A stretch of 64,000 bases of DNA. Source: Saposhnikovia divaricata (lineage: Eukaryota > Streptophyta > Magnoliopsida > Apiales > Apiaceae). Below are positions 24,266-36,605 of the stretch, one piece after another; position 1 is the stretch's first letter, and the number at the start of each line of letters is the position of its first letter. The notes under the pieces are model-generated. The model searched no databases and was not told the DNA's origin. It saw only the letters and a list, made by a program, of their open reading frames with translations. The stretch covers positions 140,808,501 through 140,872,500 of the forward strand of contig CM071596.1 of NCBI GenBank assembly GCA_036435485.1, read 5' to 3'. Made by a program: the position numbers and the translations under genes.

Positions 24266-24840
24266 ATGATTAGGTGTAAGATGATTTGGTTGTCATGCTT
24301 TGAGTACAAGTAGGTGCATTGATGATACCTTTACTTGAGATTAATTATGTTCTACCACACCAAGTGAGTTTTGAGCCTATATGCACATCTTTTGCATTTA
24401 TATTCTTTTGCTTGAGTGTCCACTTGTCATTTGCATTGCTAGCACTTGTTTGAGTTCTTTCTTGAAACACATGACATTGATTGATGATAAGATGATAAAG
24501 GCATTTAGGAATAACCCATATTTCCAAAAATATCCACACCATTCTTATGTGATCAATTAGTTACCCCTTTGAGCTTAATCAAATTCTTTCGGTGACACAC
24601 CACATTACTCGCCTAAAACCTTTTTCTTGTACAGCCTTACGTATACTTGATCCCAATTTGTCAAAGGCCAGTAGGAAATTGAGGGAGTAATAAGGTGTGT
24701 GAGATGGGTATACTTTTGTTCATAACTTTTGAGGAAATATACGTTTTGTTGGTTACCTTGTTAGTCGATTTTCAAGTTAAATCTAAAGGAGGATTATGGT
24801 TGCTTATGTTTATCTTAGCTCTCATAGAAAATAAAAAAGT

Positions 24841-24883
<43 letters not shown>
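24841..24883. repeat. (TA)n microsatellite
   Basis: A TA run in the Athila tail. The homologous place at 32999-33030 is shorter and interrupted. Confidence 0.9.
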
Positions 24884-24886
<3 letters not shown>

Positions 24887-25686
24887 AATTTGAGAGCATA
24901 CTTAAGATTTTGTAATCCTCCTTCATTCGACTAGTCAAGTCTTTTTGAAAACAGAAAAATAATTGTGTGGGGAGGAAGTTTGGTGTTGTGCATGATTTCC
25001 ATGGTGACTACTAGCTTTTGACACTTCACCATGATTTGGCCTTACTTGACTTACCCTGTCCGTAGCCCCATTACAACCCAAATAAAGACCTTTTGATTTT
25101 CATCATTGATGTATGTTGTGTTTAAGTTAGAATGATACCAAATGTCAAGCATGCTTTTGATTTTGTGGAATTGAGTGATACACTTACCCTTGTTCTTGAG
25201 TGAATGTTCTTTTGTGAGTGAAATGTGAGGTATTACTTGTTTCTTTTGCATATGAGATCTCAAGTTTTTATTCTAAGGTGTGCTCTTGTAGACTTAGCAT
25301 GGTTTCCAATAATTTTTGCACTTGACATGAACTTGTAATCACTCGTGCATGCTTCTTTAAGTAGACTATGTGAATCCTTGCACTTTCCACACCAAGACTT
25401 TGCAAATTCATTTTGATTCTTAAGTTAATGTATCATGAGAGGACATATATGTGTGGTGTTGCATTTCCATGTAATCTTTTATACAAACTAGATGGATTTT
25501 GTGGGTACATTCACTATAGGCCCTCACGAGACCTCACTCGTCCACTAGGGCTTCCTAGGGATTTAAAGGGCTTGTTGCATATGCCAAATGCAACCGTCAC
25601 ACCTACTAAAAGGAGTATAGGACTTTTATCTAGATTTTCTTTTTGTTTTTACTCGAGGACGAGCAAAAGATAGGTATGGGGGCATT

Positions 25687-27858
25687 TGATAAGTGCATAT
25701 TTTTGCATATTTTTATTACCTATTTATTGCTTGAACTCGTATTTTAATAATTTATTTTGTTGCATTTCAGGGAATTCGTAAATAAATAAAGAAATGGCAA
25801 AATAAAGAAATAAAGAGCAAGGAAGGGAAAAAGAGGAAGAAAAAGAACTTACATGAAAAGAGGAAAAAGAATTAGGAGCTTGGTGGAAAAGGAATCTTGA
25901 AGGACATGTGGAAGGTGGAGATCATCCCAACACACTATATAAGTGTATAGCCAAGATCAACACTTCAAAGCTTAAGGGGGAAGGAAGCAAATAGATGGCT
26001 AGGATTTCACCACCACACACCAGAAATGTATGGTGGGGATTTACCCAACACCCCGTTAACCCTAATTCATATCCTATAAATACCCCCTCACCCCCTTGTA
26101 TTTGACAACTTAGATTTTAGGGTAGCTTAAATTTCTTGTATTTTTTCTAGTTTCAAATCTTGTAAACAATTTTTATTTTAATGCAATTTCCTTTCCTTTC
26201 CTTTAATTTCTTGTCTTGCTCTCTCGTTTATTTTACTTTCCTTTCGTTATTTTCGTAAATCCGATTAGTGGACAAAGTAGCGAAAAGCTAACCACTATGG
26301 GTTGAAAGTAACAATTTTTATTTTCTTGCTCGTAGTTTGAATTTTATTTTTAATTCGTAATTTTTGCCCCTTTAAATCTTAATTTTATTGTGGGCCATTT
26401 AATTCTCATTCCAATTTCCTTAGAATAAGTGTTTTTAATTTCGTAATTAATTTCTTAATTTTCGTAGTTAGTTTTCAAAAAAAAGAAAAAACGAAGAAAA
26501 ATAAGTTTCGTTAAATTTCAGTATTTAATTTCCTGTTTTTTTATTTCGAAGCATAATTAATCTCCTCTGTTTCTTCAGTTTTGTTCTAAATTTTGAAAAC
26601 CCAAACCCAGCTTATTCTTTTCTCTTTGTTCATTCTATACACACAAAAACACGAAATCCCCCTGTCCCTCTCTTCGTCATTTTCTTCCCTTCAATCTCCC
26701 CAAACCTCCTCCTTCCTTTCGGCTCCTCACTCTTTCTTCTTTTAGTTCTTGTTTAGTTTTTGATTTTTGCTACTTTTCTTTTTGTTTTATTTCGACTCGC
26801 ACAACTCCTATTTACTCGATTCTTTTCTCCCTTCGATTAGAACCCATTCCCATCTTAATTGATGTTCGAGTTTTTTTTGTGTTTTAAATTGCCGTTGTAA
26901 TCATTGTTATAGATTGTAATCGCTGGGTTTTTGCTTGTGTATTTGTTGTTGAGTTTACTAAGTTCAAGAGTTGTATCGCTGAGTTAACCGAGACATTTAT
27001 CCGAGTTTATGTGTTCTTGCTGGTTTTGTAATGGTTTTAGAATTAGTTTTCGTTTTGTGTTGCGTTCTTGTCGAGTTTTCTGTTTGTTGGTATGTTCTTG
27101 TTTTATTTTTGCGTTATTTTCATTATCACCTCCTCTGTTTCGTGTTGTTTGAATTGGTTTTGTTTATTAATTTCTGAGTTGCTGAAGCATTGACGTTATT
27201 GTGTTCTTGGATCGAGTTGATTTTAATCGATTTGTTTTATGCATTTCTTTGATTTGTGACTCTGAGACGACTGAGTTCTAAGTTGGTTTTCCTACTTCTA
27301 AGTTAGTCCGAATAGTGCTGATCATTGTTCTAATCATTAGTGTGTGTGCTGATTATTGTTCGAATAGTGTTATTAGTGTGTGTGTGTGTGTGTGTGTGTC
27401 TTTGTTTTGAAGTGCTATTAGTTTAATAGTGCTATTAGTTTTATGAGTTTATGAGTTAAGTTCCTGATTCTTGTTAGATAAAAAAATTTGTAAAATTGTG
27501 AAATGCTCATGAGATTGTTATGCTTGGGGTTTGTTTTTGGTTAGCCTAATTTACGAGAGCATCATGGTCAAATTTTTATTTTCTGTAAATAAAAGTTGGT
27601 TAAGAATAAAATTTAGTGTTAATTCAATTTTAGATATTTTTTTTAGATTTATCTTAGAATAATTTAATTAGTTTAAAAAAGAATTTTATTATTTTATTAG
27701 GGTAAAATTAAAATTCATCCGAAATCCACTTGTCCTAGTTCAATTAAATTAAAAATTAAGTTCTTGCGAGAAAATTAGTCTCCGAGGAATGAACCTAAAA
27801 TATTTCAGCGATCGAGCCTTGCGCTTGCGGTTTAAATTGTAATTATTTTAGCACATCA
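25687..27858 (+). repeat. 5' LTR of Athila-type element
   Basis: Starts TGATAAGTGCATATTTTTGC and ends TTTTAGCACATCA, directly followed by the PBS; 2,172 bp. The partner 33834-35957 differs by about four bases in the first ninety. The body contains a (TG)n tract at about 27376-27399 that is short in the partner. Confidence 0.72.
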
Positions 27859-27864
27859 AGTTTT

Positions 27865-27882
27865 TGGCGCCGCTACCGGGGA
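27865..27882 (+). promoter_or_regulatory. Primer-binding site (tRNA-Asp type)
   Basis: TGGCGCCGCTACCGGGGA, a few bases after the LTR end. It resembles the TGGCGCCGTTGCCGGGGA site of Athila/Tat elements, complementary to tRNA-Asp. Confidence 0.85.
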
Positions 27883-28785
27883 CTAATTATTTTTCGCACT
27901 TTAGTTTTTAATTTTTCGGATTAGCTCTTTTCTCACCCTTTTTCTTGTTTGCATTTTTTCGAGGAATTTGGAGGAAAATTCGGGAAACTTCGATTAAAGC
28001 GGAAGAATTTTCTCAGAATTTTGGAAGCTTTGCTTGGGTAAACCGTATATCTCTCCTCTTTCGTTTTTTTCCTTATTTAGAAAATCACAAAAAAACAAAA
28101 AAAAATTGAAAAATCACAAAAAAATTAGTTAGTAAAAACATAATTGTTGCATCATGCATTTAATCAATTAGGGCACATCATCTAGATTTTTATTTTCTTA
28201 TTTTTAATTTTTTCGTACCTTATAATTGTGGTGATCACTGGAGGACCCCAAGGTACGTTAAATTCTTTCTTTTCTTTAGTTAGAGCACGTAGTTAAGCAT
28301 CCATAAATGTTTATAATTTTTTATACCTCTTTGTTGGTTGCATCATTTTGTAAATAAATCTTAAGGGCAAAATCTCTCAAAAGATAAGGGAAGGGATTTC
28401 ATCAATCTTTCATTAGCCCAAAAACAATTTAATTCCTCATTTTGCATACCTAGCCTTTAATAAAATTAATTAGACGTTTGTCCCTAGGAATCTCGCGCTC
28501 ATTTAGGAAGGTGCTTAAGAAACGAAGTAATCTTTAATTATTCCAACTTTTTGGTGTCTAGGAAAGCGAAAGCTGACCTGACCAATTAAGGTTTTGGTGT
28601 CTAGGCTGGTGCTTAGCCTCTTGGAAATGCTTGCACCTACCTAGCCAAACAGGTTCGAATAATTATTGATTTACCTAGTTTTTGGAAGCCCTTAAAGTTA
28701 GGAGCAAGGTCTAGTTATTTTATTAAGGAACCCTAGGGTTATAATATTTTTTTTTCCTTTTAATTTTTCACCCATTTCTTTTTGT

Positions 28786-30207
28786 GTGTTTATTTTAACG
28801 CACTTATTTGCTACGTGTTTCCTTACATGGTTTATGCGAACTATTTGGATTAGGGATAATTCTTTTAGACTAGTGAGATCGTTTGAGATTTCTTCTGATT
28901 CCAAGTCTTTAGATAATTCCGAACCAATAGTAAAAATGGCCATGTCTCTTAAGGACCGTTGTTACCCCACCCGTTCTGCCCAACCCTCGTGTATCACTCT
29001 TCCTCCCGTAAATGGTAATAATTTCGAAATCAAAGCTCAACATATTAGCATGTTACCCAAATTTACCGGGAGTGATGGTGAGGAACCGTATCTTTTCATC
29101 CATGAATTCGAGGAGGTTTGTGCCTTACAAAAACTCCAACAATTAACCGAGGAGTCGATTAGGCTTAGACTCATTAATTTTGCGCTTAAAGAAAACGCTA
29201 AAAAATGGTTGTATAGCCTATCGGTTAATTCTATTTCCACGTGGGAGGGATTTGTGGTAATTTTTCTTAAGAAATATTTTCCATACCATAAGACTACGAG
29301 AATTACAAACGAGATAAATCAATTTAATCAAAAGGAAAACGAGTCTTTTTGGAAATATTTTGATCGCTTTAAAAATCTTTTATCACAATGCCCCCACCAC
29401 GGAATAGAAAAGTGGAGACTTTGTAAGATTGTTTACGAGGCCTTAGATAGTCCAACAACCGCTTTGTTAGAATCTATGTGCCAAGGTAAATTCATGGAGA
29501 AGGATAAGGATGAAGGGTGGGCATTTTTCGAGGAATTAGTCGAGAAAACTATGTTGTGGGAGTCTACTAGGGAGCCTCATAAGTCTAACGAGTCGTCTAG
29601 TTCTTCTAGGGGTATGCATTCAATTGGAAACAATATTGCTACTGATGCCAAGTTAGCCACCCTTACTAGAAGACTCGAAGCCTTAGAAACTAGTAAGGCC
29701 CCCTCAAATGTGTCTATGTGCTCTAATTTTAATCAAGGTTTTTTGGACTTTCCCAGCTATGACCAAATTAATGCGGTATTTCAACCAATCCCTAGGAATG
29801 ATCCGGTTGCACCTACTTATAATCCCGGTTGGAGGAATCACCCGAATTTCTCGTGGAACCAAGGCCAAAACTACCAATCTTCGCCACCTTCTTTTCAACC
29901 TCCTTGTTTTCAAAAGCCCAATCAAAACTCGTACCCGATTCAAAATCAAGTTCCTTATCCAAACTCGATTCAGGCCCCGACTAAAGCACCCGCCCACCCT
30001 CCCGGCTTTCATGAGTCGGATAAGAGAATTAATTCTTTGAAAAAGACTCTTGATGCGCTTTTGAAATCAACGACTAATTTGGCTCAATCTCAACAAACTT
30101 TCATGCAAACCATGACTCAAGATAGGCAACTTTTGAATGCTAGTACTCAAGCCATATCTAAGTTAGAGGTTCAAGTGAGTCAATTAGCCAACGCCATGTG
30201 TGAGTGA
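28786..30207 (+). CDS. gag: Athila-type Gag (capsid) polyprotein
   Basis: 473 open codons; the first codon shown is not ATG, and the plausible start is an internal Met such as the one before AMSLKDRCYPTRS (about residue 51). The retrotransposon gag domain follows: GNNFEIKAQHISMLPKFTG, then FIHEFEEVC, RLRLINFALKENAKKWLYSL, FLKKYFPYHKTTRI and QCPHHGIEKWRLCKIVYEAL. The C-terminal part is Gln/Pro/Asn-rich, without a zinc knuckle, as in Athila. The protein would assemble virus-like particles around element RNA. The frame stops at TGA (30205-30207), then continues open in the same frame to 31110, so the stop is probably a CGA-to-TGA nonsense change in an originally joined gag-pro frame. Confidence 0.85.
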   Translation: MFILTHLFATCFLTWFMRTIWIRDNSFRLVRSFEISSDSKSLDNSEPIVKMAMSLKDRCYPTRSAQPSCITLPPVNGNNFEIKAQHISMLPKFTGSDGEEPYLFIHEFEEVCALQKLQQLTEESIRLRLINFALKENAKKWLYSLSVNSISTWEGFVVIFLKKYFPYHKTTRITNEINQFNQKENESFWKYFDRFKNLLSQCPHHGIEKWRLCKIVYEALDSPTTALLESMCQGKFMEKDKDEGWAFFEELVEKTMLWESTREPHKSNESSSSSRGMHSIGNNIATDAKLATLTRRLEALETSKAPSNVSMCSNFNQGFLDFPSYDQINAVFQPIPRNDPVAPTYNPGWRNHPNFSWNQGQNYQSSPPSFQPPCFQKPNQNSYPIQNQVPYPNSIQAPTKAPAHPPGFHESDKRINSLKKTLDALLKSTTNLAQSQQTFMQTMTQDRQLLNASTQAISKLEVQVSQLANAMCE

Positions 30208-31953
30208 GAGAAGAACAAGTTCTCGAGTCAACCTGAGGTCAACCCTAAATTTCCTCTCAACCAAAGACCTCCCGAAAATGTTAATGCTATCATTTCTTTA
30301 AGGTCGGGAAAACAAGTTGATAATCAGGCAGGAGTCGAGTCTCCCGAAGATGAAGAAGAGTCAAATGTTGAACCAAACCCCGAACTTGATCATTCAAACC
30401 ATACTCTCGAGTCATCTAGTCACACACCTTCACCACTTGAACCTTCATCTTCAAAATCCACTCCCGAGTCATCAGAATCTTTTCACAAATCATCATCATC
30501 TAGCGAGCCTTCATCGACTCAAACACCGCCTTCACCTAACGAGTCTTCGTTTGTCATTCCACTTTCGAAATCCATTCCCGAAGAACCTGGTGAACGAGTC
30601 TTTAAGCCTAAAGCTCCTTATCCTCAAAGACTCCTTCCCAACAAACAATCGCCTCAAGTAGAAAAGATTTTGGAAGTTTTCAAGCAAGTCAAGATCAACA
30701 TTCCTCTTTTAGATGCCATTCAACAAATTCCCTCTTATGCCAAGTGTCTAAAAGATTTATGTTCTCACAAACGTTCCACCCACGTCCTTAAGAAAGCCTT
30801 TTTGACTTCTCATGTTAGTTCAATTCTTTCGAACCAAATTCCCGTGAAATATAAGGACCCCGGTTGTCCTACAATTTCATGTGTCATAGACAATACTTTT
30901 ATGGACAAGGCGTTACTTGACTTAGGCGCTAGTGTGAATCTCCTTCCATTTTCGGTCTATCAAGCCCTAGGTTTAGGCGAACTTCAAAAGACGAACATGA
31001 TAATTCAATTAGCCGATCGTTCTGTCAAAATGCCTAAGGGAATAATTGAGGATGTGCTAATTAAGGTTGGTGAATTCATCTTTCCGGTTTATTTTGTTGT
31101 CCTCGAGACTTAACCCATCACGAATCCTAAGAACCAAATCCCGATCATTCTAGGTAGACCTTTTCTTGCTACATCAAATGCCTTGATTAATTGTAGGGAT
31201 GGTTCGATGAAACTTACTTTTGGTAATATGACAATTAGCCTTAACATCTTTAATGTCGGAAAAGAACCCAATGAGCTTTATGAACAAACAATAGGGGTTA
31301 ATCTTGTTGATGACATTATTAATTGGTCAAACCTTGAGGATAGTGAGACTGAGTCTCTTCTCAATGAGGATTTCAAAGTCAACCATGAGTCTAACCAAGA
31401 GTATGTTGATTCGTTAAGAGATATTACCTCGGACGAGATGTTGAGAGAGTTGGATAACATTTGTTCTAAGTGGGAGACTCCACCCGAGGATATTAATGTT
31501 GAAGCCGTTGTCAAAAATCCCGTTGGTGAACCACCTACTTTCGATGAGTTATTAGGGGCTTTAAATCACATTTGTTCTAAATGGGAAGCTGAATCTACTA
31601 CTGACCATGTCAACCCTAGTACCATTGTTACAACTCCCGTTGGTGAGCCACCTCCACTTGATTTCGTAACACACCCCTCCACTTTCGATCACATTTTCTT
31701 GCAAAAAGACAAACTTCTCTTTGCTATTATCAATATTGATTTAAACCCGGACCAAGAAATCCAATTAATTAATTTGCTTAAACAACATAAAGAAGCCTTA
31801 CTTTGGTCTGTGGAAAACACTAGTGGTTACAATGCTTTTACTTTGAAAGAATATTTTTGTCTTCTTGCAAAAGTCACTAAGGTGTTAGAGCTTCAACGGC
31901 ATCTTGAGCTCTTCTTGAAAATTCATTCCTTGCTTCCTACCGGCATCGGCTAA
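30208..31953 (+). pseudogene. pro: Athila-type protease region and truncated pol start
   Basis: In the same frame as gag. First a Ser/Pro-rich linker, then VFKQVKINIPLLDAIQQIP, then the protease-like core ALLDLGASVNLLPFSVY with the catalytic Asp in DLGA (the form used by Athila in place of DTG), and LADRSVKMPKGIIEDVLIKV. A TAA at 31111-31113 follows VVLET. Across it the frame resumes with IPIILGRPFLATSNALINC, the second half of the domain. The last family-like piece is the LLKQHKEALLW that precedes RT in Athila. After that the sequence switches to an unrelated short tail ending at 31953. RT and integrase are gone. Two nonsense codons and a large deletion make it non-functional. Confidence 0.8.
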
Positions 31954-32008
31954 TTCGGTTTTATTCCTTTGCCTCCCCTCGTGAAATTCAGGTACGGGGG
32001 AGGAGTAG

Positions 32009-33833
32009 TGTGCGTGAGTAGTGATAATTAGTTGTTTTTCATTTTCATTCTCTCCGTCATCCCATATCAGGTATTTTCTCGTTCTCCGTTACTCATTTCT
32101 CTTGCATTTGCATACATCGAGGACAATGCATGATTTAGGTATGTGGGAGGGTTTTTAGTGTAAATATGAAAATCAGAAAATCCAAAAAAATTAAAAAATG
32201 AAAAAAAATCACAAAAAGAGTTGTAGAATTGTAAATAGTAGAGTTCTAATCTTATTCTAGTCTTGTTAATTGATTGCTAGTTGCTTGATGCACCCTTACA
32301 TGCTATGATAATCTTGTGATCCTTTAGCTTTTGATTGAGAAGTAATTTGCTAAGTTCTTGTCCACACACTTACACTAGCAAGGTGAAACTAGTAGACTTA
32401 TTTGATTTGTGCAAGAAATTAGAAGGTCATGATTAGGTGTAAGATGATTTGGTTCTCATGCTTTGAGAAGTAGGTGCATTGAGGATACCTTTACTTGATA
32501 TTGATTATGTTCTACCACACCAAGTGAGTTTTGAGCCTATATGCACATCTTTTGCATTTATATTCTTTTTCTTGAGTGTCCACTTGTCATTTGCATTGCT
32601 AGCACTTGTTTGAGTTCTTTCTTGAAACACATGACATTGATTGATGAAAAGATGATAAAGACATTTAGGAATAACCCATATTTCCCAAAATATCCACACC
32701 ATTCTTATGTGATCAATTAGTTACCCCTTTGAGCTTAATCAAATTCTTTCGGTGACACACCACATTACTCGCCTAAAACCTTTTTCTTGTACAGCCTTAC
32801 GTATACTTGATCCCAATTTGTCAAAGGCTAGTAGGAACTTGAGAGAGTAATAAGGTGTGTGAGATGGGTATACTTTTGTTCATAACTTTTGAGGAAATAT
32901 ACATTTTGTTGGTTACCTTGTTTGTCGATTTTCAAGTTAAATCTAAAGGAAGATTATGGTTGCTTATGTTTATCTTAGCTCTCATAGAAAATAAAAAAAT
33001 TAATATATATATATATATATATAAATATATGTAAATCTGAGAGCATACTTATGTTTTTGTAATCCTCCTTCATTCGACTATTCAAGTCTTTTTGAAAATA
33101 GAAAAATAATTGTGTGGGGAGGAAGTTTGGTGTTGTGCATGATTTCCATGGTGACTACTAGCTTTTGACACTTCACCATGATTTGGCCTTACTTGACTTA
33201 CCCCGTCCCTAGCCCCATTACAACCCAAATAAAAACCTTTTGATTTTCATCATTGATGTATGTTGTGTTTAAGTTAGAATGATACTAAATGTCAAGCATG
33301 CTTTTGATTTTGTGGAATTGAGTGATACACTTACCCTTGTTCTTGAGTGAATGTTCTTTTGTGAGTGAAATGTGAGGTATTGCTTGTTTCTTTTGCATAT
33401 GAGATCTCAAGTTTTGATTCTAAGGTGTGCTCTTGTAGACTTAGCATGGTTTCCAATAATTTTTGCACTTGACATGAACTTGTAATCACTCGTGCATGCT
33501 TCTTTAAGTAGACTATGTGAATCCTTGCACTTTCCACACCAAGACTTTGCAAATTCATTTTGATTCGTAAGTTAATGTATCATGAGAGGACATATATGTG
33601 TGGTGTTGCATTGCCATGTAATCTTTTATACAAACTAGATGGATTTTGTGGGTACATTCATTATAGGCCCTCACGAGACCTCACTCGTGCATTAGGACTG
33701 CCTAGGGGTTTAAAGGGCTTGTTGTATATGCCAAATGCAATCGTCACACCTACGAAAAGGAGTATAGGACTTTTTATCTAGATTTTTTTTTGTTTTTACT
33801 CGAGGATGAGCAAAAGATAGGTATGGGGGCATT
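32009..33833 (+). other. Athila 3' non-coding tail and polypurine tract
   Basis: Non-coding, homologous to 22553-25686 without its solo-LTR insert. It contains three purine-rich GGTA(C/T)GGGGG motifs in the area: about 31991 (just upstream), 32140 and 33820. The last, GATAGGTATGGGGGCATT, abuts the LTR start TGATAAG at 33834 and is the likely PPT. Confidence 0.65.
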
Positions 33834-35957
33834 TGATAAGTGTATATTTTTGCATATTTTTATTACATATTTATTGCTTGAACTCGTATTTTAATAATTT
33901 ATTTTGTTGCATTTTAGGAAATTCGTAAATAAATAAAGAAATGGCAAAATAAAGAAATAAAGAGCAAGGACGAGAAAAAGAGGAAGAAAAAGGACTTAAA
34001 TGAAAAGAGGAAAAAGAATTAAGAGCTTGGTGGAAAAGGAATCTTGAAGGACATGTGGAAGGTGGAGATCATCCCAACACACTATATAAGTGTATGGCCA
34101 AGATCAACTCTTCAAAACTTAAGGGGGAAGAAAACAAATAGATGGCTAGGATTTCACCACCACACACCACAAATGTATGGTGGGGATTTACCCAACACCC
34201 CCATTAACCCTAATTCATATCCAATAAATACCCCCTCAACCCCTTGTATTTGACAACTTAGATTTTATGGTAGCTTAAATTTCTTGTATTTTTTCTAGTT
34301 TCAAATCTTGTAAACACTTTTTATTTTAATGCAATTTCCTTTCCTTTCCTTTAATTTCTTGTCTTGCTCTCTCGTTTATTTTACTTTCCTTTCGTTGTTT
34401 TCGTAAATCCGATTAGTGGACAAAGTAGCGAAAAGCTAACCACTATGGGTTGAAAGTAACGATTTTTATTTTCTTGCTCGTAGTTTGAATTTTATTTTTA
34501 ATTCGTAATTTTTGCCCCTTTAAATCTCAGTTTTATTGTGGGCCATTTAATTCTCATTCCAATTTCCTTAGAATAATTGTTTTTAATTTCGTAATTAATT
34601 TCTTAGTTTTCGTAGTTAATTTTCAAAAAGAAAGAAAAAAAGAAAAATAAGTTTCGTTAAATTTCAGTATTTAATTTCCTGTTTTTTTTATTTCGAAGAA
34701 TAATTAATCTCCTCTGTTTCTTCAGTTTTGTTCTAAATTTTGAAATTCTCTTTGTTCATTCTATACACACAAAAACACGAAATCCCCTTGTCCCTCTCTT
34801 CGTCCTTTTCTTCCCTTCAATCTCCCCAAACCTCCTCCTTCCTTTCTGCTCCTCACTCTTTCTTCTTGTAGTTCTTGTTTAGTTTTTGATTTTTGCTGCT
34901 TTTCTTTTTTTTTATTTCGACTCGCACAACTCCTATTTACTCGATTCTTTTCTCCCTTCGATTAGAACCCATTCCCCTCTTAATTGATGTCTGAGTTTTT
35001 GTTTGTGTTTCAAATTGCCGTTCTAATCATTGTTATAGATTGTAATCGCTGGGTTTCTGCGTGTGTATTTGTTGCTGAGTTTACTAAGTTCAAGAGTTGA
35101 ATTGCTGAGTTAACCGAGACATTTATCCGAGTTTATGTGTTCTTGCTGGTTTTGTAATGGTTTTAGAATTAGTTTTCATTTTGTGTTGCGTTCTTGTCGA
35201 GTTTTCTGTTTGTTGGTCTATTCTTGTTTTATTTCGCGTTATTTTCATTATCACCTCCTCTGTTTCATGTTGTTTGAATTGGTTTTGTTTTTTAATTTCT
35301 AAGTTGCTGAAGCATTGACGTTATTGTGTTCTTGGATCGAGTTGATTTTAATCGATTTGTTTTATGCGTTTCTTTGATTTGTGACTCCGAGTCGACTGAG
35401 TTCTAAGTTGGTTTTCCTAGTTCTAAGTTAGTCCGAATAGTGCTGATCATTGTTCTAATCATTAGTGTGTGTGCTGATTATTGTTCGACTAGTGTTATTA
35501 GTGTGTGTGTGTCTTTGTTTTGAAGTGCTATTAGTTTAATAGTGCTATTAGTTTTATGAGTTTATGAGTTAAGTTCCGGGTTCTTGTTAGACAAAAAAAA
35601 TTGTAAAATTGTGAAATGCTCATGAGATTGTTATGCTTGGGGTTTGTTTTTGGTTAGCCTAATTTACGAGAGCATCATGGTCGAATTTTTATTTTCTGTA
35701 AATAAAAGTTGGTTAAGAATAAAATTTAGTGTTAATTCAAATTTAGATATTTTTTTTAGATTTATCTAAGAATAATTTAGAATAATTTAATTAGTTTAAA
35801 AAAGAATTTCATTTTTTTATTAGGGTAAAATTAAAATTCATCCAAAATCCACTTGTCCTAGTTCCAACCTAAAATATTCTTCGAGGAACGAACCTAAAAT
35901 ATTTCAGCGATCGAGCCGTGCGCTTGCAGTTTAAATTGTAATTATTTTAGCACATCA
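33834..35957 (+). repeat. 3' LTR of Athila-type element
   Basis: 2,124 bp, TGATAAGTGTATATTTTTGC to TTTTAGCACATCA; partner of 25687-27858. Confidence 0.72.
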
Positions 35958-36605
35958 ATAATCTTGCAATCATTAATATAAACTGAAAAATATCACACCA
36001 TATCTTCCATCACCAATTAAATATAGTAAAAATCTGTACACAACGAAGAATTACCGTTAAATTTTTAGTAATAAATAAGAACCGTTAGATTTAATGATTA
36101 GATATTTTATATAATTTAATTTCTTTGAAAAAGATCAAGTTTCGAATTCCGTTAATGACATATTTATTTAAAACTTTATAATAAAAGTTTTAAATCATTC
36201 ATATCATTAATTAAATTTATTCAAATTAAAAATAAAAATAATCATTAAATATAGTGATTATATAAAATAAAATTGTGACATAAAATAAAATTTATCACAT
36301 ATCAAAAAAAGAAGCTAGCGCATCGGGTTATATGCTAATACTATATTCTTAAATATGAAACATTAAAAATTTGGTCAATCGGTAGGGTAATTTATATTTT
36401 TATTTAACTACCATTTCTTAATTAAACATGAAATCCTTCCTAATAACTAATTCATATTCTTTTTTCAGGTTAAACATATTATTTTTTTCTTTTTCTTAAT
36501 AATTAATTAATTTACCTTTTCATGTAAAACATAATATTTTTTATATTTTATCTAAATAAAATTTTTCTTTTATAAAATCCATGCATTGTACGGGTTCTAA
36601 TCTAG
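35958..36605 (+). mobile_element. Helitron-type 3' part ending CTAG
   Basis: The right edge reads CCATGCATTGTACGGG, then TTCTAAT, CTAG and a T outside: an imperfect stem-loop a short distance before CTRR, as in Helitrons. A tRNA B-box-like string (CAAGTTTCGAATTCC) occurs near 36137. The 5' TC end is not seen; it may be hidden behind the Athila insertion. No genes. Confidence 0.55.

Larger units (their letters stand above)
22553..25686 (+). mobile_element. Truncated 3' internal tail of an Athila-type element
   Basis: Apart from a nested solo LTR, this matches 32009-33833, the non-coding tail of the complete copy downstream. It carries the ATCGAGGACAATGC...TTTAGGTATGGGGGAGGG motif typical of the region between pol and the 3' LTR in Athila-type elements, and ends with CGAGGACGAGCAAAAGATAG and GTATGGGGG. 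The left junction at 22553 is abrupt and shares AGTAG with the homologous point near 32009, suggesting microhomology-mediated joining or unequal recombination. A rival reading is that 22553-27858 and 32009-35957 are LTRs of 4-5 kb. Confidence 0.6.
25687..35957 (+). mobile_element. Athila-type Ty3/gypsy retrotransposon, internally deleted
   Basis: Order on the plus strand: LTR, tRNA-Asp-type PBS, gag, aspartic-protease-like domain, truncated pol start, non-coding tail, PPT, LTR. Gag is of the Athila type (GNNFEIKAQHISMLPKFTG; CPHHGIEKWRLC). Reverse transcriptase, RNase H and integrase are absent, lost between about 31820 and 31990. The sequence right of the element (ATAAT) does not match any left flank. 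That is expected if the extra tail at 22553-25686 replaced the original left border. The copy cannot move by itself. Confidence 0.8.
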
